This document shows positions 1-7,900 of a stretch of 64,000 nt of DNA, piece by piece. How positions within the stretch are numbered: the stretch's first letter is position 1; each line of letters opens with the position of its first letter. This stretch comes from Acidobacteriota bacterium (GTDB lineage Bacteria; Acidobacteriota; Blastocatellia; RBC074). The notes beneath the pieces are model-generated. The model searched no databases. It was not told the origin of the DNA and saw only the letters and a list, made by a program, of their open reading frames with translations. The stretch is taken from NCBI GenBank assembly GCA_019639255.1, contig JAHBSF010000004.1, positions 1-64,000 of the forward strand, read 5' to 3'. The position numbers were made by a program, and so were the translations under genes.

Positions 1-1
1 G

Positions 2-268
2 GGCACGCTACTTCGCAAGCTGAACGAACGCCCTGCGGGGTTGGAAGAGCGCGATGAGCCGTTCCTACAGCAAGTGAGTGAGCGGCTGAAGCTGATCATG
101 GATCGCGATGTGGTTACCCGCATTGTCGAAGAGTTCAAGTCGCTGCAAACCGCCGAGCAACGGGCCGAGTGCCTCGTGCGGATGGTCGGGCTTTACCAGG
201 CAGACGGGATGCCAGACGAACTGGCAAGCCGCCTAGTGGCGATATTGGAAACGGGGGCTGCCGTATGA
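2..268 (+). CDS. C-terminal fragment of BREX operon gene (5' end outside window)
   Basis: An open frame runs from the window edge to TGA at 266-268, giving 88 visible residues that are mostly charged and helical. No catalytic motif lies in this piece, so the product cannot be named. Its stop overlaps the pglZ start as ATGA, which shows translational coupling. In BREX type 4 loci the gene before pglZ is a BrxC/PglY-type ATPase, so a C-terminal part of such a protein is the most likely identity; this comes from position only. A TTG at 41 could serve as an internal start, but the frame is open upstream of it, so a truncated larger gene is more likely. Confidence 0.5.
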   Translation, partial: GTLLRKLNERPAGLEERDEPFLQQVSERLKLIMDRDVVTRIVEEFKSLQTAEQRAECLVRMVGLYQADGMPDELASRLVAILETGAAV

Positions 269-2499
269 ACGTAAAGCTGATGTTAGACGCTTCGGGCGAG
301 AACACCTGTCCAGACGGGTTTCTTGCAGTAGAATCAGAGGTTGAGTTTCTGCGGCGCGAGGGGAACGAGCAGCAACTGTTCGTGAGTGGCGAACGGCTCT
401 GCCAGTGGGCCCGCGAACTTTGCCGAGGGCGAGGGCTGAAGGAGGGCACCGCCTATGTTGATTTGCCCTCGCCCCGCAATCGCTTGCGCCTACTAGTCGG
501 CGATTGGGCGAATGAAGTACAGGCAGACGTGCTGGCTCGCGCAGTTGATTTGCTCCAACGATATCCACACCTGACGCGCGGCGGGTTGCTGGCACAGCTC
601 ACGGGAGAAGAGTTCTGGGCCGAAGCACCATCACAGGAACACGCAGCTCGCTGGCTGCTCGCCAAATTTGGTGCGGAGTTGACGCCGCTAGTCGATGCAG
701 CGCGTGAGATGTGGGCACGGGACTGTGGAAACGAGCAGATGAGACGGTTGTACAAGCTGCCGCTCGGTGAGCGGCAGTCGACTTTGAAAGAGTGGTTAAA
801 CGCTGAAGATGAATGGGCGGAGTGGAGCTTTTTCCCGCTGGCAGTAGAAGGTGAAGCGGCGGAAATGCTCAAGGCCATATGGGGGCAAAAGCTCCGGCAG
901 ACAAACGGGCAGGCGATCGAAAAATTCCCCACTAAAAATCCCAACGCCCGATGCATCGCAGCAGAGGCTTATGATTACTTCCGCTACCACGCGAGTCACC
1001 TGACGCTTGGCACGGTAGCACTCATAGGCCCACTATTGTCGCCTCAGCAACGAAGTCGCTTAGAGCGACTGGTCCCACGAGACGTTCCCGCACCGCTACC
1101 GGTTGACGCAAGCGAGCAAGTAGCTGTGGCCTGGGCGGTGCAGCAGTATTTGCCGTACCGTGAGTGGCAGGTCGCGGCCGCGCTAGATGACGAAACAACC
1201 GGGCAAGCAGCGGAAGAAATCGGCGAGTCATTCGCCAATTGGCTGCTCGAAAACTATCCACGCCTGACGACAAAGAATTACGCAGATTCGCCGCTTAACA
1301 TTCGTACCAAGTACGTCGTCAGTGAACTGAGCAAGTCCTATCGCGTGTTGTGGGTCGTTGTAGACGGGTTGAATTACCTCAACCATCGGCGGCTGTTACA
1401 ACTTTTAGCGACGACGGAGGCTGCGCTGACGGTTGAAGAAGATCGCAGGCTGCTGGCTGTGCTGCCGACGATCACGGAGCAAGCAAAATATGGGATGACG
1501 AGTGGACTGCTGCCGCGTGAGAACCTGAACAGCGAATGGGAGATCAGAAAGGTTTTAGGTGGCAGTTTCCCACAAGCGAAGTATGCGGGTGTTGAGCAAG
1601 TGGACAAGCTCAAAGCGTGGCTGGCCGACAAGAACATCGGGTTGTGCTACTGGAATATGACGGCGGTGGATGATTGCTACCACAAGCAGACTGACGCGGA
1701 CGCCATTCAACATAACATCGAGGCTCGACTCGATGCACTGGCTAAAAACATCAGCGCGATTGTGGCGGCGGCGGAGAACCCTGATCGTGTGGCCGTCGTG
1801 ATCTCCACCGATCATGGTCAGATGCTCGGTCCATGCGTGGCACGTATAGAGAAGTTGAATGGCGCTAAGGTGCATGGGCGCACGGCCAAAGGCGATCCGT
1901 TGGCGCTGGGCAATGCGGCAGAGCCCACCTACGTCAAGGCGGCTGATAGCTCCGCGGTTCTGCTCAATGAGACGATGTTTCAATTGGGCGAGCCAATGAC
2001 GCTCGCCCTCAGGTCGTATTACTTCGGTGGGTGGGCGCAGGATTCGCGCGGTCGGGCCTGGGGCGTACACGGCGGGCTATTCCCGGAGGAAGTCATCGTC
2101 GGTCTCTCTGTTCTGCGGCGTCACCATCAACGGAAACCTGTGATGGCGGGCGTGAGGGGAATTGGCGAAGTCGGTAAACCGGGCCGAATGACTTTTTGGG
2201 TCGACAATCCGAACCCAGCGCCTCTCTGCCTGTTGACGCTTACACTCAACGAGGTGGCTGAGTATCGACCATCACTTCCGCTGAATAGAGAGGTGGAAGG
2301 TTTATCACAATCTCCCATCGAACTGGAGTTGCAAAAGTTCCCTGCCCCGCTTAGCGGTGACAGTCTGAGCCTGACCGGCACGCTTATTTATGAGTTCGGT
2401 GATGGCGTGCGCTGCGAATGCGCCGTGACGGGCACCTTGATTTGCAAACAGATGTACAGTGGGCAACGACCTTCGCTGCGCGACAGGTTCAAGAAATGA
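265..2499 (+). CDS. pglZ: BREX phosphatase-domain protein PglZ
   Basis: This 744-residue protein belongs to the PglZ family, the alkaline-phosphatase-fold core component of BREX phage defence. The family part starts near residue 360 with VLWVVVDGLNYLNHR, whose Asp is the expected metal or nucleophile region, and continues through LPTITEQAKYGMTSGLLP. STDHGQML near residues 514-521 supplies the downstream Asp/His metal ligands. The N-terminal 350 residues are helical and typical of full-length PglZ. I chose the ATG at 265 because it overlaps the upstream stop by four bases; an open extension to 169 lies inside the upstream gene. The stop overlaps brxL in the same way, so all three genes form one coupled operon. 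The exact activity of PglZ in BREX is not settled. Confidence 0.88.
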   Translation: MNVKLMLDASGENTCPDGFLAVESEVEFLRREGNEQQLFVSGERLCQWARELCRGRGLKEGTAYVDLPSPRNRLRLLVGDWANEVQADVLARAVDLLQRYPHLTRGGLLAQLTGEEFWAEAPSQEHAARWLLAKFGAELTPLVDAAREMWARDCGNEQMRRLYKLPLGERQSTLKEWLNAEDEWAEWSFFPLAVEGEAAEMLKAIWGQKLRQTNGQAIEKFPTKNPNARCIAAEAYDYFRYHASHLTLGTVALIGPLLSPQQRSRLERLVPRDVPAPLPVDASEQVAVAWAVQQYLPYREWQVAAALDDETTGQAAEEIGESFANWLLENYPRLTTKNYADSPLNIRTKYVVSELSKSYRVLWVVVDGLNYLNHRRLLQLLATTEAALTVEEDRRLLAVLPTITEQAKYGMTSGLLPRENLNSEWEIRKVLGGSFPQAKYAGVEQVDKLKAWLADKNIGLCYWNMTAVDDCYHKQTDADAIQHNIEARLDALAKNISAIVAAAENPDRVAVVISTDHGQMLGPCVARIEKLNGAKVHGRTAKGDPLALGNAAEPTYVKAADSSAVLLNETMFQLGEPMTLALRSYYFGGWAQDSRGRAWGVHGGLFPEEVIVGLSVLRRHHQRKPVMAGVRGIGEVGKPGRMTFWVDNPNPAPLCLLTLTLNEVAEYRPSLPLNREVEGLSQSPIELELQKFPAPLSGDSLSLTGTLIYEFGDGVRCECAVTGTLICKQMYSGQRPSLRDRFKK

Positions 2500-3899
2500 G
2501 TACTGAACTAAACCAGAAAGTGCGTGAAATATTTGGGCCTCTGGCGATGGACAAGCGCAGACTGCCATCGAGCGGCCTAACAAAGACAGGCATCCCGGCT
2601 TACGTCGCAGAATGGGTGCTGGAAGAGATCGTTCCTGGAAAGGGGCCTCTAACGAATGAAGAGCGGGCGACGCTCGAAAAATTCACGGAGCAGATGATAC
2701 CACGCCGCAACGAGCAGAATATCTATCGCAACCGCCTTCTTACGGGCGAAATCGTGCCGTTGCTATCATACATGAATGTAGAGGTCAGCCTTTCACGCTC
2801 AAAGCAGGATCGCTTCGCCAACATTCAGGCATTAGGGTTTAAGGACTGCTGGATTGCTGACTCTATCGTCGAGAAGAACAAAGATCTGCTCAGGCACGGG
2901 ATGTGGGGCATTATCGAATTGATCGGCACGAAAGAGGGTGTGCAGGTCGCTGGGTTCGAGCCAATGCAAGCATCGGTTGACTTGAAACAGTTTTATGAGA
3001 AACGGCGAGAGTTCAACGCTGACGAATGGCGCGAGTTGATGCTCACCTCCGCTGGCTACAACCCAGCGGCATACACTGTCAACGAACAGATCCTGATTCT
3101 TTGTCGCCTGCTGCCGCTCGTACAGAAAAATTTGCACCTGATGGAACTTGCCCCGAAAGGGACGGGTAAGAGTCACATCTACATCAATATAAGCCCGCGA
3201 GTTTATTTGACGAGCGGTAATCTGACACCTGCCGTTCTGTTTTTTAACAACGCAACAGAACAGCCGGGTCTGCTCGCACGTTACGACGTGATCGTAATTG
3301 ACGAGGTTCAGCGTGTCCGCTTGGAGAATCCAGGCGAGATCATAAGCAACCTGAAAATCTATTTGGAGAATGATCACATCCGCCGCGGCGGCAAGGTTGA
3401 CTTACCGAGTGACTGCAGCCTCGTGATGCTCGCCAACATCCCGCTCTCAGAAAACCAAGAGCCAGATTCGGAACTCGTCGTTGAGTCCCTCCCTGAATTC
3501 ATGCGCGAGACAGCTTTCCTTGATCGCTTTCGCGGAATTATTCCAGGCTGGATGATTCCGAAGTTCCATCAAGGCTGCATCGCGTGCAGTGCTGGACTGA
3601 AGGCAGATTTCTTCAGTGACACACTAACTGCGATGAGACATGAGACACGCCACGAGGAATGGGTTCGCAGCCAATTGACTTTCCCGAGAACAGACATTAG
3701 AGACCAACGGGCTATTACAAGCATTGCAGGTGGACTGCTGAAAATCCTCTATCCTGATCTTAACGTAACACCCGACAGCTTTAAGAATTACTGCTTAGAT
3801 CCTGCTGTGCAATTACGGCAAATTGTCAGGAACCAACTCTGGCTGCTAGACCCAGAATATCGAAAAGCTGACAAACAACTGAACGTTGAAGTCATTTGA
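2496..3899 (+). CDS. brxL: BrxL, short form: AAA+ part without Lon protease domain
   Basis: This 467-residue protein is an ATPase of the BrxL/Lon-related family. Walker A is APKGTGKSH near residues 219-227 and Walker B is DVIVIDEVQRV near 263-273; further family segments follow (LVMLANIPL, FLDRFRGIIPGW). BREX type 1 BrxL is about 680 residues and ends in a Lon-like protease domain. This one stops some 200 residues earlier, matching the short TIGR02688-type form. It is the last gene of the operon and starts at an ATGA overlap with pglZ. The order ATPase-pglZ-brxL fits a BREX type 4 tail, though the diagnostic brxP would lie outside the window. Likely role: DNA-binding hexameric ATPase in phage restriction. 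Confidence 0.85.
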   Translation: MSTELNQKVREIFGPLAMDKRRLPSSGLTKTGIPAYVAEWVLEEIVPGKGPLTNEERATLEKFTEQMIPRRNEQNIYRNRLLTGEIVPLLSYMNVEVSLSRSKQDRFANIQALGFKDCWIADSIVEKNKDLLRHGMWGIIELIGTKEGVQVAGFEPMQASVDLKQFYEKRREFNADEWRELMLTSAGYNPAAYTVNEQILILCRLLPLVQKNLHLMELAPKGTGKSHIYINISPRVYLTSGNLTPAVLFFNNATEQPGLLARYDVIVIDEVQRVRLENPGEIISNLKIYLENDHIRRGGKVDLPSDCSLVMLANIPLSENQEPDSELVVESLPEFMRETAFLDRFRGIIPGWMIPKFHQGCIACSAGLKADFFSDTLTAMRHETRHEEWVRSQLTFPRTDIRDQRAITSIAGGLLKILYPDLNVTPDSFKNYCLDPAVQLRQIVRNQLWLLDPEYRKADKQLNVEVI

Positions 3900-4020
3900 T
3901 CTTGGAAACTTGAATTGGACCCATACGCATCTTTATTTTCGCCTTCCACCGGGCCATTTTCGCCCCCCACACACACAGCGAGATCTTGCAGATCTGCTCT
4001 CCCCACCCTGCTGAAAATTC

Positions 4021-4060
4021 CCCATAAACGCTCTGGCACACTACTTGCTCTATTTATGGG
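4021..4060. promoter_or_regulatory. Dyad upstream of small gene, possible operator
   Basis: CCCATAAA at 4021-4028 and TTTATGGG at 4053-4060 are exact inverted copies 24 bases apart, about 35 bases before the start codon at 4096. Nothing else is visible in the 196-base gap after brxL. It could be an operator or chance. Confidence 0.25.
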
Positions 4061-4095
4061 CATCCATAAGAAACATAAGACATTGGAGGCAAGTA

Positions 4096-4299
4096 ATGAA
4101 CGAGAAGGTAGAAAAAGCCAGACTTATCAAGCGGGAAGAGCGGCAGGAATACCGGCGTCGGGAGCAGCGCAAGCCGATGATTCAGAGCGAATCGCGGGCG
4201 CGGCGGGCGGCGGATGACGTGGTGCGGGGCTGGATCGAGAGCCGTCGGGAGCAGAAGTCAAGCGCGCATGCCAGTTTTGCGGCGCTGTTTGCCGATTAA
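4096..4299 (+). CDS. Small highly charged hypothetical protein
   Basis: This 67-residue reading frame has a good ribosome binding site (TTGGAGG, 8 bases before ATG at 4096). The protein is almost entirely helical and very rich in Arg, Glu and Lys (IKREERQEYRRREQRK), and ends in a less charged ASFAALFAD tail. There is no signal peptide or membrane segment. I do not recognise a family. It lies 196 bases after brxL in the same direction, so it may be a BREX-adjacent accessory gene or an unrelated small basic protein, perhaps nucleic-acid binding judging from charge. The frame could be opened further upstream to 4045, but only the 4096 start has a Shine-Dalgarno sequence. Confidence 0.5.
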   Translation: MNEKVEKARLIKREERQEYRRREQRKPMIQSESRARRAADDVVRGWIESRREQKSSAHASFAALFAD

Positions 4300-4395
4300 C
4301 CTGCGCGATTATCCCGCCTGCGATTCGGACCGTCCCCGTTACTTCCTGATTTACCAAGACTTTTCCAGATACAAGTCATTCCGGTCGGGCATCGA

Positions 4396-4863
4396 TCAGG
4401 CGGACAGTATCTCGATGTGCGCACCGGGCCGTATCTCTCCGCCCCTCACTACACGGCCGAGCCAGCCGCATCGCCGGTAAAGCCGCTTGGGCAATCGGTT
4501 ATCGAGTTTGGTCAACACGCCGCAGGGTTTACGCATTTCACTCAATTCGATTTCCGCCTCGCCGATGCGCAATCTCGCGCCTTCGCGCAAATCGTCAAGC
4601 GGCAGATTGGCGGTAATCAGATTTGCGCTCAACTGTTCGGCCGTGACCGTAAACCCTTCACTTTGCAGCGCGCGCAGCGTCTCATCCGCAAACAGGCTGA
4701 TTTGCCGAAGCGGGTCCGAGCCTGCATGACCGTCCCCGGCAAGCCCAATGCCGGCAACAAGTTCGCCGCTGCTTACCGCCTCCTTGCCGCCGCTTTTCCG
4801 ATCCCCCGAATATACCGCTACAAGCCGCCCCTCACGCCCCGGAATTTCGCCCCGATTCTCCAC
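4396..4863 (-). CDS. MOSC domain protein
   Basis: This 155-residue protein is a stand-alone MOSC domain, the C-terminal module of molybdenum-cofactor sulfurases and of YiiM/YuaD-like proteins that move sulfur or handle hydroxylated N-compounds. Recognisable segments are LVAGIGLAGDGHAG near 37-50, RQISLFADE, LSANLITANLPLDDLREGARLRIGEAEIELS, and MRKPCGVLTKLDN, whose Cys is the conserved MOSC cysteine. The start is GTG at 4863 with a GGGAG site upstream. It is convergent with the 67-residue gene. No molybdenum enzyme is encoded nearby, so the substrate is unknown. Confidence 0.8.
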   Translation of the reverse strand: MENRGEIPGREGRLVAVYSGDRKSGGKEAVSSGELVAGIGLAGDGHAGSDPLRQISLFADETLRALQSEGFTVTAEQLSANLITANLPLDDLREGARLRIGEAEIELSEMRKPCGVLTKLDNRLPKRLYRRCGWLGRVVRGGEIRPGAHIEILSA

Positions 4864-5058
4864 TTCACCCCACTCCCTTCATCTTTGATCGACCCGCGCA
4901 GTATACAACGGAAGCCGTGCGCAAAAAAAATCTCTCCACTTAAATCACTATCTCCAATATGGTTAACCCTTTACCCGAAATCGTGTAGTCCATTCGCCTC
5001 TCGTGCGTGGTATACTGCCGGGCGTCAATAATTCATAAACTTTAATTTTCACGGTTAT

Positions 5059-5640
5059 ATGCGAATAACATTTATGCGCGGGGCTGTTCCTGCGTGCACA
5101 TTCATAGTACTGCTCAGTCTGGGGATCAGCGCCCGGTCGCAGAATCCCTTGCCCACGGAAAACCCGGCATCATTACAGAAAGCGGAAGCGGTTGCAGAAA
5201 CGAAAGCAGATCCCCCGAAGGTAAGTCCGGTAAATCCGCCCATTGAATTCAGTCTTCATCCTCCCGAAATAAAGCTCAAGGCGGCGAAGTTCTCCGAACC
5301 TGATCTGCTCAATAAAACTGCGCCGCGCCCGTTCAAGGCGACTGCCTACAGCTTGCGGGGCCGTACGGCAAGCGGCGTACAGACGCGGCACGGAATAGTC
5401 GCGGCTGATCCCGAGGTATTGCCGCTCGGATCGGTAGTCGAGATCAGGGCGGGCAGCTATTCCGGCGTGTATACGGTTCAGGACACGGGCAGCCGCGTCA
5501 AGGGCAATCTCGTAGATGTATGGATGCCCTCGACGACCGAGGCCCGGCAGTTCGGCCGCCGCACCGTGAAGCTCCAGGTTCTGCGCTACGGCCCGTCAAA
5601 AACCACAAAACCGCCGGTACGCAAACAGCAGAATAAATAA
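5059..5640 (+). CDS. Secreted 3D-domain (double-psi beta-barrel) protein
   Basis: This 193-residue protein has an N-terminal signal peptide (hydrophobic residues about 8-24, cleavage near SARSQ). A Pro/Lys-rich linker follows, then a 3D domain from about residue 95: FKATAYSLRG, GIVAADPEVLPLGSVVEI, VQDTGSRVKGNLVDVWM. The Asp residues in AADP, QDTG and VDVW are the three that name the family, which shares its barrel with lytic transglycosylase MltA and RlpA. The expected role is binding or cleaving peptidoglycan in the periplasm. A TATACT hexamer at 5011-5016 may be the -10 box. The stop codon lies inside the palindromic element that follows. Confidence 0.82.
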   Translation: MRITFMRGAVPACTFIVLLSLGISARSQNPLPTENPASLQKAEAVAETKADPPKVSPVNPPIEFSLHPPEIKLKAAKFSEPDLLNKTAPRPFKATAYSLRGRTASGVQTRHGIVAADPEVLPLGSVVEIRAGSYSGVYTVQDTGSRVKGNLVDVWMPSTTEARQFGRRTVKLQVLRYGPSKTTKPPVRKQQNK

Positions 5641-5722
5641 CGGAACAGACGAAACAAAACGAAACGAACGGATAAGAAGTCCCTATCCGTTTGTTTCGTT
5701 TTGTTTCGTCTGTTCCGTTATT
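5636..5722. repeat. Long-arm palindromic element, family A, copy 1
   Basis: Arms 5636-5674 and 5684-5722 are inverted copies of 39 bases with one mismatch and a 9-base loop. Each arm starts AATAACGGAACAGACGAAAC and continues with CGAAAC units. The TAA stop of the 3D gene lies in the left arm. The right arm runs into TTTCTTTTT, so this copy could also end transcription. Confidence 0.9.
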
Positions 5723-5738
5723 TCTTTTTCCGGTCGGA

Positions 5739-5767
5739 TTGGCGCAGTTATTTTGTAACTGTATGAT
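5739..5767 (+). promoter_or_regulatory. Probable sigma70-type promoter of asparaginase gene
   Basis: TTGGCG at 5739-5744 and TATGAT at 5762-5767 are separated by 17 bases. The expected start point, 6-7 bases later, would fall within two or three bases of the ATG at 5777, so the message may be almost leaderless; no Shine-Dalgarno sequence is visible. Confidence 0.45.
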
Positions 5768-5776
5768 CTACGACGT

Positions 5777-6832
5777 ATGCACGAAACCGAACACACCGAG
5801 ATTCCTGCGCCGGCCGTACTCGTAGAGATAACGCGCGGTGCGCTCGTCGAATCGCGCCATCGCGGTTTTATTTCCGTTGCAGACGGAAGCGGTCGCGAAA
5901 TCCTTTCTCTCGGCGATACGAAATCAAGGACCTACTTTCGATCTGCGGCAAAACCATTCCAGACAATTCCGATCATCGAAAGCGGCGCGGCAGCGCGTTT
6001 CCGGTTGACGCGCGCCGAACTCGCCGTAATAACGGGATCGCACAGCGGCGAATCAATTCATCTCGACGCCGTGCGCGCAATGCTTGGGCGCGCAGAACTC
6101 GATGAATCCCTGCTGCAATGCGGCGCGCACATGCCGTTTGACGCTGCGACATCTCGTCTTATGCGTTCGCGCGGCGAAGCGGCCGCCGCGCTTCACAACA
6201 ACTGTTCGGGCAAACACGCCGGTATGCTGCTGCTTGCAACGCATCTCAATGCGCCGCTTGAGTCCTACATCGATCCCGCACATCCGGTTCAGCAGCGCAT
6301 ACTCTCGACGCTTGCCGCATTCGCCAATGCCTCACCCGATTCCATAGGCATATCGATCGACGGATGCAGTGCGCCGGTTTTTGCGCTGAGCATTGCGGAG
6401 ATGGCGCGCAGCTATGCACGGCTCGTAAACGACCGGGGCGAGAATATATACCCCGGGCTGCGCGCGGCGGCGGCAGAGGTCGCAGCCGCGATGCTCGAGC
6501 ACCCGGAGATGATCGGCGGCACAAGCAATCGGCTCGATACGGACCTGATGAGGGAATCTAAAGGTGCAGTGATCTCGAAGGTGGGAGCCGAGGGCGTGCA
6601 GTTGCTCGGCGTGCTCCCGTCCACGCGTTTCCCGCACGGGCTCGGAATCGCAATCAAGATCGAGGACGGGGATATAAAACGAGCGCGCGATCCCGTAGTC
6701 CTCGAAACGCTCAGGCAACTAGGCGCAATAGACGAGAGCGTCTGCACGCGGCTCGAACGTTATGCGCACACAGAAATCCATAATCACCGCCGTATTGAAG
6801 TTGGCGAAGTGCGGACGTGTTTCCGTTTCTGA
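5777..6832 (+). CDS. Type II (R. etli-type) L-asparaginase
   Basis: This 351-residue protein belongs to the asparaginase II family (Pfam Asparaginase_II), which is unrelated to the E. coli enzymes and is known from Rhizobium etli. Family signatures are EITRGALVESRHRGF near the N terminus, TYFRSAAKPFQTIP, ITGSHSGE (active-site Ser region), LLQCGAHMPFD, HNNCSGKHAGML with conserved Cys and Lys, and ISIDGCSAPVFA with the second conserved Cys. It has no signal peptide, so it should be cytosolic and release aspartate and ammonia from asparagine. It is a single gene between two palindromic elements. Length is normal for the family. Confidence 0.9.
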   Translation: MHETEHTEIPAPAVLVEITRGALVESRHRGFISVADGSGREILSLGDTKSRTYFRSAAKPFQTIPIIESGAAARFRLTRAELAVITGSHSGESIHLDAVRAMLGRAELDESLLQCGAHMPFDAATSRLMRSRGEAAAALHNNCSGKHAGMLLLATHLNAPLESYIDPAHPVQQRILSTLAAFANASPDSIGISIDGCSAPVFALSIAEMARSYARLVNDRGENIYPGLRAAAAEVAAAMLEHPEMIGGTSNRLDTDLMRESKGAVISKVGAEGVQLLGVLPSTRFPHGLGIAIKIEDGDIKRARDPVVLETLRQLGAIDESVCTRLERYAHTEIHNHRRIEVGEVRTCFRF

Positions 6833-6836
6833 TCGG

Positions 6837-6950
6837 GAGAAACCGCGGAATACACGGAAAAGAGAACGGAAAAGCGCGGAATGGTGAACGGATGCTTCTG
6901 GTAATGTTTCGCGCCTTCGTGTTTTATTTCTGCGTATTCCGCGTTCTTCC
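6837..6950. repeat. Palindromic element, family B, copy 1
   Basis: The left arm (GAGAAACCGCGGAATAC from 6837) and the right arm (GTATTCCGCGTTCTTC to 6950) are inverted copies with a few mismatches, and the interior is rich in CGGAAAAG-type units. The core differs from family A (CCGCGGAATAC instead of ATAACGGAAC), but size, setting and GGAA composition agree. It lies between two convergent genes. Confidence 0.65.
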
Positions 6951-6961
6951 AACAGCCGTTA

Positions 6962-7684
6962 TCAGTCGTTATCTTTCTTGTCGCCCGGTTTGACGGCGCG
7001 CTTGATGCCGCGGCCCACGGCCTTGGCCCCTTCGGCGGTTTTTTCGCCCGCAGTCTTTGCGCCCGAAGCCGTAGCGCCGCCTACGGCCTTGGCGCCGTCT
7101 ACGGTTTTATCCGCAACCTTTTCAGCGGTATCCGCTGTAGCTCCGGCGGCGGTTTTCACGCCCGACGCCGTGGCATCGGCGGCCGTAGTTGCGCCCGATG
7201 CCGTAGCGCTGCCCGCGGTTTTGCCTGCGGATCCTGTAGCTCGCGCTGCGGTAGCAAGGGCGCTGCCGGTGGAAGTCATAGCTCTTTCGATCCAGGAAGG
7301 ATCGTCGATTTCGGATTCGCTGCCGTCGTCCCGGTTCGTTAGCACGACCTTGCGTTCGCCTCCGGCCGAAGTCTCGCGCGTGACCTTCGCCACTTCGCCG
7401 CTCGGGAACGTACGGACTTCAGTCTTCGAACCGTCGGAATAAGTTGTTACGACCGTAGTCGAGCCGTCGTCGTTGGTCACGGTCTGCTCATCGGTCGGAG
7501 TTCGTGCGGCAGATTCGGCGCCGGCAGATTCGGGCGTAGCAGATTCGGGCGTAGCGGTCGGGCTCGGCGAAGCCGTTTCATCCGTGCCCGTTGAACAGGC
7601 GGCGAAGAAAACACCGAACATCACGATTGCAGCGACGAGCACCACTCTTCTCATTGGATTCATTGGATTCATTGGACTCTCCAT
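6962..7684 (-). CDS. Ala/Thr-repeat lipoprotein of unknown function
   Basis: This 240-residue protein has a lipoprotein signal: the hydrophobic VVLVAAIVMFGVFFAAC puts the lipid Cys near residue 30. A Ser/Thr/Pro/Glu-rich linker and a short polar region (GSTTVVTTYSDGSKTEVRTF) follow. The C-terminal half is made of imperfect 11-12 residue repeats of the type GATASGAKTAGEKTAEGAK, as in LEA-like and apolipoprotein-like amphipathic repeats. The tail is basic. The start is uncertain: the first codons come from a 9-base tandem repeat (MNPMNPM), and Met-11 before Arg-Arg would also give a normal lipoprotein signal. I know no named family; a membrane- or wall-anchored stress protein is a guess. Confidence 0.7.
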   Translation of the reverse strand: MESPMNPMNPMRRVVLVAAIVMFGVFFAACSTGTDETASPSPTATPESATPESAGAESAARTPTDEQTVTNDDGSTTVVTTYSDGSKTEVRTFPSGEVAKVTRETSAGGERKVVLTNRDDGSESEIDDPSWIERAMTSTGSALATAARATGSAGKTAGSATASGATTAADATASGVKTAAGATADTAEKVADKTVDGAKAVGGATASGAKTAGEKTAEGAKAVGRGIKRAVKPGDKKDND

Positions 7685-7790
7685 GTATTTCCGCTGAATG
7701 TTGTGTTTCCGGGTAATACGCTACGGGGAATGCAATGATGGTAGCACCTGCCCGACGCCGGCGACAAGGCGGGGATCGGAACGAAAAAGA

Positions 7791-7900
7791 GAGATAACGG
7801 AACAAACGAAAATAGACGGAACAAACGGAAATGTACGGTAACTACGGAAAGTTTGGTAATTTCCGTTTGTTCCGTCTATTTTCGTTTGTTCCGTTATCTC
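7791..7900. repeat. Long-arm palindromic element, family A, copy 2 (perfect 42-bp arms)
   Basis: Arms 7791-7832 and 7859-7900 are exact inverted copies of 42 bases with a 26-base loop. Each arm begins GAGATAACGGAACAAACGAA and contains a second ACGGAACAAACGGAAA unit. The TAA stop of the AAA+ ATPase gene (7894-7896, minus strand) is inside the right arm. Confidence 0.95.

Noticed and set aside
3915-4217. 100-codon frame overlapping the small charged gene
   Set aside because: Lacks a ribosome binding site and overlaps in another frame the gene that has one.
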